Shown here: positions 46,966 to 56,645 of the stretch, piece after piece
How positions within the stretch are numbered: the stretch's first letter is position 1
Layout of the letters: every line of letters starts with the position of its first letter
From: Thalassoglobus sp. JC818
GTDB taxonomy: Bacteria; Planctomycetota; Planctomycetia; Planctomycetales; Planctomycetaceae
Direction: 5' to 3'
Length of the DNA: 64,000 nucleotides
NCBI RefSeq assembly: GCF_040717535.1
Contig: NZ_JBFEFI010000004.1
Location: 248,001-312,000, forward strand
Translations under genes and position numbers: made by a program
The notes under the pieces: generated by a model
Databases searched by the model: none
Told to the model about the DNA's origin: nothing
Seen by the model: the letters and a program-made list of their open reading frames with translations, nothing else

Positions 46966-48318
46966 TTACATGCCCAAACCGACTTCGCTCAGGACACCAG
47001 TCCCCACGGTTCCATCGGTGATTTCGAACATGCTCGGGTATTGATGCTCCCAAACATGATTCGCACTTGGGCAATATTGGCGACTGTTGCCTTCGATGGC
47101 TGCCACGGTTGGGAACCGGGCTGCCAGGCTTGCTGAGTGCAGGAACGAATACCCGGGACAGGTAAGATCTTGAACGCACAGAAACATCTCAAACTTCTGA
47201 GCGGCCGCAGCTGCGAACAAGGCTTCCGTGTGCCCTTTGCAAGCTTTGAGAGCAACGCCGCTGTATCCGAGATCTCTCGCGAGCAGAAGCGATTCATAGT
47301 CGACGAGCGACTCATCGATGACTACCGGCTTGAGCTTCGCCGCTTCATGCATTTTGTTTTCTGGATGGTCCGCCAAGTTCCGATTCGTCGGTTGTTCCAG
47401 GTATTGAATTCGATCGTACGCCTGCGGAGCCGCCTCGCGCACTCGGTTCAAGAATCCTAAGACGTAATCGACGTTTTCACATTTCTCATTGAAGTCGACT
47501 GAGTAAAACCACTCGTTACAACCGCGTGCAGCCTGAGCTTCGGAGGTGATGCGATCGACGTCCAGAACACGATTCACATCCCAATCTAGATTGTCACCGT
47601 TCAATTTAATCTTCAGGTGACTCAGACCATCGGCAGCGATCCATTCCGGAAGTGTTTCTGGCAAACCATCGTCGATTCGCTTCTCGATGTCCGCATCGGT
47701 CAACGGATCGAGCGCACCGACAAGGTGATAAAGCGGCAACCGTTCCTTCGGCTCCCGAAGCGTATAGCGATCGAGATATTCGCCCTTAAATTGTTCGTCG
47801 AGGTACTCGGAAAGATCCCGACTCATGAACTCTTTCGAGAGCATGTTGTACGAGTTGCGATCATGGACCTTTCCGAACGCATCGTGCAGAGCGGCATCGA
47901 GCGGACTGGCTGCGACCAGCTGCGCCAAATCAGGCACAGGTTCGTCCAGCCCATGAAGTTCGGCGACAACTTTTGCCTGATGAAAGTATTCAGCCGAAAC
48001 GTGATAGATCAGATCGATCGGATGGCCGAATTCGTCGAGTGAGTCCGTCAGCCGGACGACTCGCGTTGCGAAGGCTTCCATCGCTGCTTCGGCCTGCTCC
48101 GCGGTGACCACGCTGGACGGCCACGCCCAGACGTTTCCAATCGGCATGCTCCCCAGCCCGATTGCATGATTTCCCGCCCGGTCCTCAACGGTGACCTGGA
48201 CATTGATCACGCGATGCTTGTCCATGACTCGCCCACCGAATTTCAGTGGCGTCCGAAATGGAAATTCTTCTGTGGTGAGGATCGCGTCAACGACACGGAT
48301 GTCGGTCGATTTGCTCAT
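46966..48318 (-). CDS. Enolase superfamily protein (mandelate racemase/muconate lactonizing type)
   Basis: A 450-residue enolase-fold enzyme, longer than most of the family. The acid/base lysine motif is LKIKLNG (Lys236, Lys238). Metal ligands are Asp275 (YSVDFNE), Glu309 (LEQPTNR) and Asp335/Glu336 (VIDES). The opposite-face Lys is K358 in ALKACKGH. This fits the MLE-like subgroup, which abstracts a proton next to a carboxylate. Substrate unknown. Convergent with the flavoprotein gene. Confidence 0.88.
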   Translation of the reverse strand: MSKSTDIRVVDAILTTEEFPFRTPLKFGGRVMDKHRVINVQVTVEDRAGNHAIGLGSMPIGNVWAWPSSVVTAEQAEAAMEAFATRVVRLTDSLDEFGHPIDLIYHVSAEYFHQAKVVAELHGLDEPVPDLAQLVAASPLDAALHDAFGKVHDRNSYNMLSKEFMSRDLSEYLDEQFKGEYLDRYTLREPKERLPLYHLVGALDPLTDADIEKRIDDGLPETLPEWIAADGLSHLKIKLNGDNLDWDVNRVLDVDRITSEAQAARGCNEWFYSVDFNEKCENVDYVLGFLNRVREAAPQAYDRIQYLEQPTNRNLADHPENKMHEAAKLKPVVIDESLVDYESLLLARDLGYSGVALKACKGHTEALFAAAAAQKFEMFLCVQDLTCPGYSFLHSASLAARFPTVAAIEGNSRQYCPSANHVWEHQYPSMFEITDGTVGTGVLSEVGLGM

Positions 48319-49075
48319 GGGAGGAAAGGAATTCAGTCTTTGAAATTTTCCGGAGAGACCAATGAGTTTTCCACTTCGAGCACGCTGTCCTTGCTAATCC
48401 ACTCGTCAAAACTAGACGACATGATTTTCGTCCAGCCTGCTCGTGCGACTTCACAAAGACCACTTCAAGAATGCTCTCGAACAAGTGGCGAACCCAGATG
48501 TTCAGTGACCGCCATATGTTAGCCCACACATTCGGGAAACTGCAAACCATGTTGATGCATCAGCATGCATCAAACGAGTATTTCAGATCACTGACATTAG
48601 AAAGAAGCCAAACATCGGTCCGCTCATCGAGGTTGCGAAAGTTTGACTGTCAGCTGATTGTCTCGAAGCGGAGTACATCCAGCGTTCAATCATCCCTCGG
48701 ATTTGCCCAGTCACCTGCTCAGCTCACGAAGTTCTTGGCTCTGTTCGGACCGATTATCGATAAATACCACCAAGCAAGTAACCGCGCAGCGCCAAACTGC
48801 TCGAGACCACCTTCGTTCGGCAAAACGAAGATTCACCGAAGTGTGTGGAAAACGAGTTGTTTCAGTTTGAGCGGAAGAGAAAGACGACAAGCTCTCACCG
48901 GTCAAGCGTGGCGTGGATGACCTTGTGATGGGAGAGGCTTGCAACGCGAACAGGATCCGAGTCAGAAATTCGGTCAATCTGATTCGCTTAGGCTGCAAGC
49001 GGCAGCATCGCTTCAATCAACAAGGGAAAGACCAATCGCTTTCCATGTCGATCTCCAGAACTCCTGCGAAGCAGA
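48319..49075. other. Long intergenic region, no gene seen
   Basis: About 750 bp upstream of the enolase-family gene. Plus-strand frames here lack recognisable domains. A 7-bp inverted repeat CTTCGTT...AACGAAG lies at about 48810-48830. No tRNA or terminator is evident. Confidence 0.4.
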
Positions 49076-49165
49076 TTATCCCTTGCGATGGCGAATCTTA
49101 GCTCGCATCCGTCGCTTTTTTCGTCCCAGCTTCCGACGTCCTTTTCCAGATTTCTTAACACCCAT
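49076..49165 (-). CDS. Very small, highly basic conserved-looking protein (29 residues)
   Basis: A 29-codon frame from ATG (49163-49165) to TAA (49076-49078) encodes a Lys/Arg/Gly-rich peptide with the core KGRRKLGRKKRRM and RHRKG at the end. An AAAGGGA lies about ten bases upstream as a possible ribosome-binding site. The composition resembles very small ribosome-associated proteins such as the AURKAIP1/COX24-domain (bL37-like) family. Basic composition alone is weak evidence, so the call is moderate. It is too short for ordinary gene callers. It lies in a 1.3-kb region without other genes. Confidence 0.55.
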   Translation of the reverse strand: MGVKKSGKGRRKLGRKKRRMRAKIRHRKG

Positions 49166-49599
49166 GCTTCGACTGTCCCTTTCAAGACAAAGTTCAATCA
49201 GTTTTGATCAACAACTCAGCGTGCCAAGTTCGCTACTGGCTCACCGAATGTTCGACACATCCCGATGAGCAGAGTGCGGTTGCACCGGCAAACGCCGAAT
49301 CGTCAAGGATAATCAAAGAATTCCCCCATCACAACTGATAACTGCAAAAACTCGAAGTCAATCCCCCCCTTGAAATCGGGTCATTCCAATGACAAGGATT
49401 CTCGAGACCCAACGAAAACAGGGGCTGATGAATCGAAAAATCATCCGTCACAGCTAGTAAACGACAGCCATCCGGATGTCTGGATCGAGGATCACGTCGG
49501 CAAGAATGGCCTCAGAGTTGTTTTGGTTAAGAATTGAACCTCGACCTGACTTGCAATGTCTTTCAATGACGACTAGAAATCGCGTTCGCGTTTTTGAGA
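49166..49599. other. Intergenic region upstream of tRNA-Phe
   Basis: About 430 bp with no recognisable gene; it should contain promoters for the 29-codon frame (minus) and tRNA-Phe (plus). Confidence 0.4.
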
Positions 49600-49672
<73 letters not shown>

Positions 49673-49682
49673 CTTTTCAAAT

Positions 49683-49714
49683 TCCTCATCACTTTGTTGA
49701 TGAGGAGTTTTTTT
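49683..49714 (+). terminator. Rho-independent terminator of tRNA-Phe
   Basis: A 9-bp stem (TCCTCATCA at 49683-49691 with TGATGAGGA at 49698-49706) with a 6-nt loop and a following run of seven T. It starts 10 bp after the tRNA. Confidence 0.9.
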
Positions 49715-50012
49715 GTTTCGGGCATCTCTTCGACAGGCTGGGCTTCAATGAGGTGGGACTTATCGCCGCCCCCAATAGGCTAATCAATCGGCACGATCGA
49801 TTTCCTTGTTCGCAGTGAGCAAAATGGGTTGGTGAGACTTTCGGGGCGGAAGCCGAGCCTGAATGAGAACACAAAAACTGTGAATTCTGTCCAACCCGAT
49901 TTTCGCATGTAACTGTGTCGCCACCTCTTAAGATCACTCGGCGAAGAAACGGTTCAGCCTTGCGAACAACGCACAAGCACGCGATGATGTGTTCTTCACG
50001 AATTGTGAGGTA

Positions 50013-52691
50013 ATGAGGTCGCGAATGAGAGTGATTCACTCCAGAATTGGGCAATTGTTGACATGTGTGACGATCTTCGTCGGGGCAATCAGCGGCGAAG
50101 GAATCGCTAATGATCAAGCTGTTGCGAGCCAAGCAGAAAGTGAGCTTCGTGTTTCGCGTGGCCTCGAACTCCTCTTCGATTTTCGTCCGTCAGAAGATGG
50201 GTTACTGACCAATCGCGTGCAGGCTGTCAGTGGGATCGACTCTGAATTTCACGTCCCGGAAACTGTTCAGCAAGTGGACGGCGCGATTATCTTTCATCGA
50301 CCAACCGCATTGGTCATTGAAGGCGGAAACAAACAACTCGCGAGCACGTTTCAACGAACGAATGGGCTGACCATTGAAGCCTGGATTCGTCCCGAAAACA
50401 CCAAGCAGTCCGGACCCGCGAGGATCTTTTCTTTCTCGCGAGACTCCAGCAATCGCAATTTCACGCTTGGACAGGATGGGGACAAGTTCGATGTTCGCTT
50501 GCGATCAACGCAAACGAGCTCAAACGGATTGCCGTCTGTTTCATCCAAATCCGGGACAGCGTCAACCAACTTGACTCATGTCGTCTTCACACGAAACCGC
50601 TCCGGGAAAGCCCGACTTTACGTCGACGGAAAATTGAACGTTGAAAAGGAAATCGGCGGAGCGTTCACGAATTGGGATGAGTCGTACCGGTTAATCCTTG
50701 GTGATGAACATGGCGGCGGCCGACAATGGCTGGGTGGACTGCACTTGGTCGCACTTTACAGTCGAGCGCTGTCAGATCACGAAGTCGAACTCAACTTCCG
50801 TGCTGATCCGGATGCTTCGTCATCCATGACTGATTCACACGCTGAAGTTGACGAACGTGCCCTCTTTTTCGAAAGGAAAATTGCTCCCCTTCTCGCACAT
50901 CATTGCCTGGAGTGTCACGATGCTGCCAAGAGTGAAGGAGGGCTCGATCTCTCGCGAAAATCGGCTGCTCTGGGCGGAGGAGATTCGGGACTGGCGATTG
51001 TCTCCAATGACCTGCACAAAAGTCTTCTTTGGGAACGCGTCAAAAACGACGAGATGCCGGAAGACCGACCGCCGCTCAACGAAGAACAAAAGCAACACCT
51101 GAAAGAGTGGATCAACAGCGGCGCTGTCTTCTCACTGGACGTCATCGACCCGGTGATCTTTGCACATTCAGCTGGCGAATCCCAGCACTGGGTTCGGCGA
51201 CTGACTCAATCCGAATACATCGCCTCAGTGCGAGTTGCGACCGGAGTCGACATCTCAGACGTCGCTGGGCAAGTCCTTCCGAAAGACTTTCGTGCGGATG
51301 GATTTTCGAACACCGCTTACAACCTGACTGTCGACCTCAAACATGTTGAGGCTTACGCGAACCTTGCGGAAGAAGTCGTCTCGAGAATGGATGTGGTTCA
51401 GTTTGCGGATCAGTTTGCGAAGAATCATCTCCTGATTGATGACAACATGCGTGAGTTCATTTCACGGATGGGCAAATGGGTGTTGCGCGGACCGCTCGAC
51501 GAAGAAGAAGTTGCTGTCTATCGAGGTATTACGACCACCGTCGCCAGTGCCGGCGGAGACTTCGATGATGCTGCCTCTTTCGTGCTGGAAGCAATGCTTC
51601 AGTCTCCGCGATTCCTTTACCGTATCGAAAACCAACGCGGGAACGGACGAGCGCTGCCGGTTGACAGGTACGAACTCGCCAACCGCATCAGTTACACAAT
51701 TTGGGGATCTCCGCCGGATCAGAAACTCTTCGACGCTGCGGAATCGGGAGCGTTGTTCGATCCAGAAGAACTCGATCGACAAATCAATCGCATGCTCGCT
51801 GACCCTAAAGCAGTTTCGCGTTCCCAAGAGTTCGTTTCAGAATGGCTGAATCTCGGACGACTGCAAAACCTGCAACCGAATCCAGAAAAGTTCCCCGACT
51901 GGGACCCGGCCATCGCTGACGACATGCAGGCGGAAACGCTGAAATTCTTCAAAGAAATCGTTTGGGAACAAAACCGGCCACTTGCGGACCTGCTCAACGC
52001 ACAAGTGACATTCTTGACACCCGAGCTGGCACGTCACTACGGAATGGCGCACGACGGTGACGCCCCCCTATCAAAGCGTGATTTGTCAGACGTTCCTGAA
52101 CGTGGCGGATTGCTAACTCAGGGAAGCATCCTCACGATCGGGGGAGATAATGCGTCAATGGTGACTCGCGGGCTGTTTGTGCTTCACGACTTGCTACGCG
52201 GAATTGTGAAAGATCCGCCGCCATGTGTCGATACGACGCCGGTTCCGACTCGAGAGGGACTGACGCAGCGCGGAATCGCTCTCGAAAGAATCTCAAACCA
52301 TGCGTGCGGCGGATGCCATCAGCGTTTTGAACCACTCGCTTTCGGACTTGAAAAGTTCGACGGGCTGGGGACATTCCATCAGAACGATGAATACGGCAAT
52401 CCATTGCGGGAAGATGGCGAGTTTCTCATTCCGGGACACAGCGAATCCGTTGAGTACGCAACTTCTGCAGAATTAATGGACCTGCTCGCACAGAGCGAAC
52501 GAGTCAAAGAAAGCCTGACTTGGAAGCTGGTCCAGTTCTCGCTGGGCCGTCCTCTGACTGCAGCAGACGCCAAAACGGTGCAGTCCATTCATAGCACAGC
52601 CATGTCTCAAGGCGGAACATATCAATCGACAGTGCATGCACTGATCAAGAGTGATCTCATCCAACTGACTCAAACCGAGGCCGACGAATGA
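50013..52691 (+). CDS. Secreted multidomain protein: LamG-like, cytochrome-type, DUF1592/DUF1588/DUF1585
   Basis: About 892 residues; an ATG at 50025 would also give a good signal peptide. A LamG-like lectin domain comes first (LTIEAWIRPENTKQSGPARI, ARLYVDGKLNVEKE). Then a heme-type motif C-L-E-C-H and DEMPEDRPPLNEEQK. The DUF1587/1592/1588/1585 region follows (QSEYIASVRVATGVD, DDAASFVLEAMLQSPRFLYR, ETLKFFKEIVWEQNRPLADL, LTWKLVQFSLGRPLT), with a second CxxCH-like site (ACGGCHQ). The next gene overlaps by four bases. The pair is common in Planctomycetes; activity unknown. Confidence 0.9.
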   Translation: MRSRMRVIHSRIGQLLTCVTIFVGAISGEGIANDQAVASQAESELRVSRGLELLFDFRPSEDGLLTNRVQAVSGIDSEFHVPETVQQVDGAIIFHRPTALVIEGGNKQLASTFQRTNGLTIEAWIRPENTKQSGPARIFSFSRDSSNRNFTLGQDGDKFDVRLRSTQTSSNGLPSVSSKSGTASTNLTHVVFTRNRSGKARLYVDGKLNVEKEIGGAFTNWDESYRLILGDEHGGGRQWLGGLHLVALYSRALSDHEVELNFRADPDASSSMTDSHAEVDERALFFERKIAPLLAHHCLECHDAAKSEGGLDLSRKSAALGGGDSGLAIVSNDLHKSLLWERVKNDEMPEDRPPLNEEQKQHLKEWINSGAVFSLDVIDPVIFAHSAGESQHWVRRLTQSEYIASVRVATGVDISDVAGQVLPKDFRADGFSNTAYNLTVDLKHVEAYANLAEEVVSRMDVVQFADQFAKNHLLIDDNMREFISRMGKWVLRGPLDEEEVAVYRGITTTVASAGGDFDDAASFVLEAMLQSPRFLYRIENQRGNGRALPVDRYELANRISYTIWGSPPDQKLFDAAESGALFDPEELDRQINRMLADPKAVSRSQEFVSEWLNLGRLQNLQPNPEKFPDWDPAIADDMQAETLKFFKEIVWEQNRPLADLLNAQVTFLTPELARHYGMAHDGDAPLSKRDLSDVPERGGLLTQGSILTIGGDNASMVTRGLFVLHDLLRGIVKDPPPCVDTTPVPTREGLTQRGIALERISNHACGGCHQRFEPLAFGLEKFDGLGTFHQNDEYGNPLREDGEFLIPGHSESVEYATSAELMDLLAQSERVKESLTWKLVQFSLGRPLTAADAKTVQSIHSTAMSQGGTYQSTVHALIKSDLIQLTQTEADE

Positions 52692-54118
52692 CCAGCAGAA
52701 AAGTCAGCAGAAGAACTGTCCTGAAAGGTGTGGGGTCCGTCGTTATCGGTCTGCCCATGCTCGAAGAGATGATCGCCCCGGTGTCGGCTCACGCAGCTTC
52801 GACGGCGGAAGCTCCGATTCGAGCCTTCAACGTTTTCTTCGGTCTCGGCATTCCGGCACCTCTTCAAACGGAAGGGTTTGACGGAGTTCTCGAACCACTC
52901 AAGCCGTTGTCCGACAAGCTTCTGATCATGCGCAACGTCGATCAGGTTCGTTGCGATCAGTCGGGGATCAACGCTCACTTCGATGGAGCTTCCGGAGCCT
53001 TCACCGCGACACCGCCGAATGGAGAAGCCAAAGCAGGCGGAGCCTCGATCGATCAAATCGTGCGGGCGACTCACTATCAACAAGGCCTTCCGAAGGGCAT
53101 GGTCCCGTCGCTGGTTGCGGGCACGTTTTTTCGGCGCAGCCGCGTCAGTCGGTACGTTCACAGCTACAACGAAGACGGAACCGTCGCTGCGACAATTCAG
53201 GAAAAGCCTCGCGATCTGTTCGAACGAGTTTTCGGAACGATCTCCATCGGTGACGACACCAAAGACGCAGCCCGCATGCGATTGAAACGGAGCGTACTCG
53301 ATTCCGTCGTCGATCAGTACAAGTACTATTCGAGCCAAAATTCACCGCTGGGTTCAGCCTCCAGAACTCGCGTGAGAGATCACCTCGACAGAATTCGTGA
53401 ATATGAGCAGAGAGCTTACGAACTCGCTGCGATCTCTCAAGATGCTCCGCCGCTGCCGCCGCGCTCGGAAATTGCCCACGGTGGAAAAGCTGATCCCGGC
53501 GGAGAGGGCATCGACATGACTCTCGAAGCTTTGACGAGAGAATGGCGTCTGCTCGCGGATTTGTACGCACTCTCCATTCAGTGCGACCGCGCCAGATTCG
53601 GAGCCATCACATTTCTGGCTGCGGGCGAACGTTTGCGCATGACCGGCGACTACACTTACGATGGCCAGCATCGATACACCTTCAACGACTCGAACGAATT
53701 GAAGGCGTCGGGATCAAAAGGTTGTAGCCATGAGTGGTGGCACAAGTTCGATGAGAAGAAGAAGAACGAACAACTTCGCGCTCATGCTCACATGAAGATG
53801 CGCGAAGTTGCTTACTTCCTTCAGAAACTCGACGACAAAGACTCGATTGATGCAAATGGAAAATCGATTCTTGAGAACTCGATGATCACGATCTCGACCG
53901 AATCGGGTGATGGTCGTCACAACAACGTGAAGCGTGAATTGTCCGGAGTCTTTCACGCGATCACCGGGGCCAATGGTCGCTTCAAGACCGGGGAGATTAT
54001 GGACGTCGGAGCAGAAGGGATCGACGTTTACAACTCGATGCTGGAAGCAATGGGATCTGAGAAGCATCTCGGACCAGTTGCTCGAGAACGACTGGCAGTG
54101 GACAAAATTCGCGCCTGA
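52688..54118 (+). CDS. Tat-exported DUF1552 protein, partner of the DUF1592 protein
   Basis: A 476-residue protein starting at an ATGA overlap with the upstream gene, so translation is coupled. Tat signal: SRRTVLKGVGSVVIGLPMLEE with twin Arg8-Arg9, which means it is exported folded. The body (AFNVFFGLGIPAPL, GINAHFDGASGAFT, SIQCDRARFGAITFLAAGERLRM) is DUF1552. This family always travels with DUF1592-type proteins in planctomycetes and related bacteria, as here; a metal- or substrate-binding role is likely but unproven. Confidence 0.9.
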   Translation: MTSRKVSRRTVLKGVGSVVIGLPMLEEMIAPVSAHAASTAEAPIRAFNVFFGLGIPAPLQTEGFDGVLEPLKPLSDKLLIMRNVDQVRCDQSGINAHFDGASGAFTATPPNGEAKAGGASIDQIVRATHYQQGLPKGMVPSLVAGTFFRRSRVSRYVHSYNEDGTVAATIQEKPRDLFERVFGTISIGDDTKDAARMRLKRSVLDSVVDQYKYYSSQNSPLGSASRTRVRDHLDRIREYEQRAYELAAISQDAPPLPPRSEIAHGGKADPGGEGIDMTLEALTREWRLLADLYALSIQCDRARFGAITFLAAGERLRMTGDYTYDGQHRYTFNDSNELKASGSKGCSHEWWHKFDEKKKNEQLRAHAHMKMREVAYFLQKLDDKDSIDANGKSILENSMITISTESGDGRHNNVKRELSGVFHAITGANGRFKTGEIMDVGAEGIDVYNSMLEAMGSEKHLGPVARERLAVDKIRA

Positions 54119-54169
54119 TCCGGAAGCCACTCGACAGTCGAGTAATTTTCAACCTGAAGGTGAGGTTGA

Positions 54170-54886
54170 CTAGTCTTCGACCTGAGGGTGAGCGCGAAGC
54201 TGAAAGACATTCTGGCAGCGTTTGCAGCGTACGAACTTTCCGAGTGCGTTCTGCCGGACTTTGTAAGATGCACGGCAGGCGGGACACTCGACTCTGATCA
54301 CGTCAGGATAGTCGTGCTCTGACAGCGTGTTCATCGAAGGAGTCGTTTCGGCCTGCGGTTTCGGGAAGTCCCTCGCAGTTTTCTTACTGCTCGCTTCGGT
54401 TGTTTCCGTTTCGCTAACAGGCTCATCGTCGAGTGAAAACGACACCGAATCCGTGGGGATTCCCTGCGGATTCGACTTCAACCAGTCAACTGCTTCGGTA
54501 TTGACTGCATTCGTCTCGCTAAGTTCACGAAACTGGAGCAGCTGGCCAACGCATGTCACGACTGACAAAAGACTTCCGTGTTCATTCCAACGAAGATCGA
54601 CGTGAAGTGTGTCACCTTTGACGTTCGGATGAAAAATGGGTGTCAAAATGCGGCACTTTGGAGGAACTCGCGGGTAGTTTCTCGAAAGCGAAATCTCCAC
54701 GATCTGTCGATCGACGGGAACAATTTCTCCATCGACACGGGCCAAACTGTTGAGGAGATAGGAAATCCTGTAGAGCTCGGGTGGGTCGCCTTCAACCTCT
54801 ACCAATTGGAGATTGGAGTGACGGTTGACGTACTGTTGGATCGCCTCGTAATCAGCGAGCAGCCTCCGATGTCGAACAGTACTCAT
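54170..54886 (-). CDS. UBC (E2)-like fold protein lacking the catalytic Cys, fused to a C-terminal zinc ribbon
   Basis: A 238-residue protein. The N-terminal ~140 residues match the ubiquitin-conjugating fold: an ISLSRNYPRVPPK strand and turn (YP at 71-72, PP at 75-76), then LTPIFHPNV with HPN at 86-88, a following strand (TLHVDLRW) and a helix (LSVVTCVGQLLQFRE). In real E2 enzymes the active Cys lies about eight residues after HPN; the aligned residue here is His95 (or Leu94), so thioester chemistry is not expected. Residues 140-190 are a polar linker rich in Ser/Thr/Glu/Lys. The C-terminus has CPAC (201-204) and CKRC (221-224), a zinc ribbon of the MJ0042 type. No ubiquitin-like, E1 or JAB gene is adjacent. 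Confidence 0.8.
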   Translation of the reverse strand: MSTVRHRRLLADYEAIQQYVNRHSNLQLVEVEGDPPELYRISYLLNSLARVDGEIVPVDRQIVEISLSRNYPRVPPKCRILTPIFHPNVKGDTLHVDLRWNEHGSLLSVVTCVGQLLQFRELSETNAVNTEAVDWLKSNPQGIPTDSVSFSLDDEPVSETETTEASSKKTARDFPKPQAETTPSMNTLSEHDYPDVIRVECPACRASYKVRQNALGKFVRCKRCQNVFQLRAHPQVED

Positions 54887-55457
54887 GGAACAGTGCTTGT
54901 CTTTCGAACAACCTGCAAAATTGCAGACCAGTCAGTCTCGAAGTGAGCACCGAAAGTCCCAAAATTCTGCAAGCAATCATCAAGGTGTAAGTTCTACGGC
55001 AGCGAATGCCTTCCGTATTCTACGGTTTGAACGACACTCGCATCGCCGAAATACGATGGGACGGTGTCTTTTTACCGACATCGCATCATTTTAGTGAACG
55101 TGCATGATTCTGCACGTGCCAGAATCGATCAACCTCAAGCTGTCGTTTCTCTTCAAAAACTTGTTGACTCCATCCGTTTCATCCCGTCTGTCTGTCACTC
55201 GCAGTCTCAACATCCACGAAAGTGTCTTCACACAAACTCTTTGAGTTCACTCGGTTCAGAGCAACACTCTCTATCGTCGGGCACTCTCAGTCTTCTTCAG
55301 TAAGAACTCGAAATCGAATTCGTTCCTTCCCTTCAAACAGGCAGGAATTCCGCAGAAGCAAGTTCGACAGTCAATTCGTTCTGGGCGGTGCAGGCGACTT
55401 CTGCGCAGGCAATTCAGAATCGAAGGACTGAGTGCTGGAATCGATCGCTTTCGAATT
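54887..55457. other. Intergenic region, no gene seen
   Basis: About 570 bp between the UBC-like gene and the M50 protease gene (both minus). Frames lack recognisable domains. No clear terminator was found. It should contain the UBC-like gene's promoter. Confidence 0.4.
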
Positions 55458-56153
55458 CTACCAGCGTCGGTCCTGAAGCAGCGTAAAATTCTGAGCACAC
55501 AGCATGCCAAAGAGAATCGCCGGATAGTAATCCTTGATTGTGAAGAATCCCAAAGCCACGGTTCCTGCAACAATGGCCCCGATCGTGGCAGCAATCTGAA
55601 TCCCACGCAAAGGTGATATCCAAAGGCAAACTTCCTGACTCACTCGTCCCCCGTCGAGGGGAAGGACCGGCAAAAGATTGAGCAGCCCCCACCACAGGTT
55701 GACGAACAGCATCTGCATAATTGTGAAGTCGATCAGGCGGGCGGATTCTTCACTCAAATTGTGAGCGAACGGGTAGTAAAAGAACCTTCCAAAAGCCAGC
55801 GTCAAACCGAATAGTGCGAACCCTGCAAACGGTCCCGCGAGAGAAATTGTGATTGATTTGAATCGAGTAAAGTCACCCCGACGTGGTTCAAAGAATGCAA
55901 GTCCTCCAAACTGATACAAGAGCACTCGGGGAGGATAGCCAAATCTCATCGCGACCAGTGCATGACCAAATTCATGGACCATGATCGAGACGAAGACGAC
56001 CGACATCCATGCGATCAAATATCCGACACCGATTTTCACTGATTCGAACCCGAGAATCGCAGCCATCGCCCAGAACCAGGGTGAGACACGAACAGGAACC
56101 CCCAACAGTTCGAATCGCAGGTCGTACTCGGTAGGCTCAATGGAACCGAACAT
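55458..56153 (-). CDS. Site-2 protease family (M50) membrane metalloprotease
   Basis: About 231 residues from MFGSIEPTEYDLRF. The zinc motif HEFGH lies in SIMVHEFGHALVAMRFG and the second metal site in LLNLLPVLPLDGGR, both within membrane helices, so the active site is inside the bilayer. Five to six hydrophobic helices. Members cleave membrane-bound regulators or are chaperone-like. No PDZ or CBS domain. The target is not adjacent. Confidence 0.92.
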   Translation of the reverse strand: MFGSIEPTEYDLRFELLGVPVRVSPWFWAMAAILGFESVKIGVGYLIAWMSVVFVSIMVHEFGHALVAMRFGYPPRVLLYQFGGLAFFEPRRGDFTRFKSITISLAGPFAGFALFGLTLAFGRFFYYPFAHNLSEESARLIDFTIMQMLFVNLWWGLLNLLPVLPLDGGRVSQEVCLWISPLRGIQIAATIGAIVAGTVALGFFTIKDYYPAILFGMLCAQNFTLLQDRRW

Positions 56154-56360
56154 CTCAAACCCCTTACCAGCCTGCAATTGAATTCTCGGAGGACAAATCG
56201 GCCAGTCCTGTGATTTGCCCGTAAGACTGAGTCACGTGAAATTGAATAACCGCTCAAATAACGAAAGCCCTACGATCCGCATCAACAATCGCAGCATTCA
56301 CGAAATGCATAGGGCAACGCGAGCAGAGTAGCACGAAAAAGTTGCCCCGATCAGCTTTCC

Positions 56361-56642
56361 CTAAAGATGAACCGGTAACCAGCGTTGTCGCTCTCCGCTG
56401 GCAGGTTTCTTTTGAGACTCCCACGGAATCGTCTTTTTCTCTTGGCGATATTCAACAATTCGCGACTTAAACTGCTCGCTGATCTTCCTCAGAAGATCGC
56501 GTTCAGACCGCGCCGTCGCTGTCACTTCAGGAAGATTGGACACGACACCGTGACAATTTCCATCCGCGTCAGGACCAGAGATCAAAACGTGGCAGTCAAA
56601 AACCGGGACTGAACTGCCCGATTCATCGATCGGCAACTCCAT
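56361..56642 (-). CDS. Small protein, weakly HicB-like
   Basis: A 93-residue acidic/basic protein. The start codon ATG is at 56642; the longer frame begins at GTG. The strand-rich start (VFDCHVLISGPDADGNCHG), the VSNLPEVTATARSERDLL segment and an amphipathic helix resemble the N-terminal half of HicB antitoxins, which have a partial RNase H fold. No hicA partner is adjacent, and no DNA-binding domain follows. Function unknown; the HicB relation is a weak inference. Confidence 0.55.
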   Translation of the reverse strand: MELPIDESGSSVPVFDCHVLISGPDADGNCHGVVSNLPEVTATARSERDLLRKISEQFKSRIVEYRQEKKTIPWESQKKPASGERQRWLPVHL

Positions 56643-56645
56643 CAC

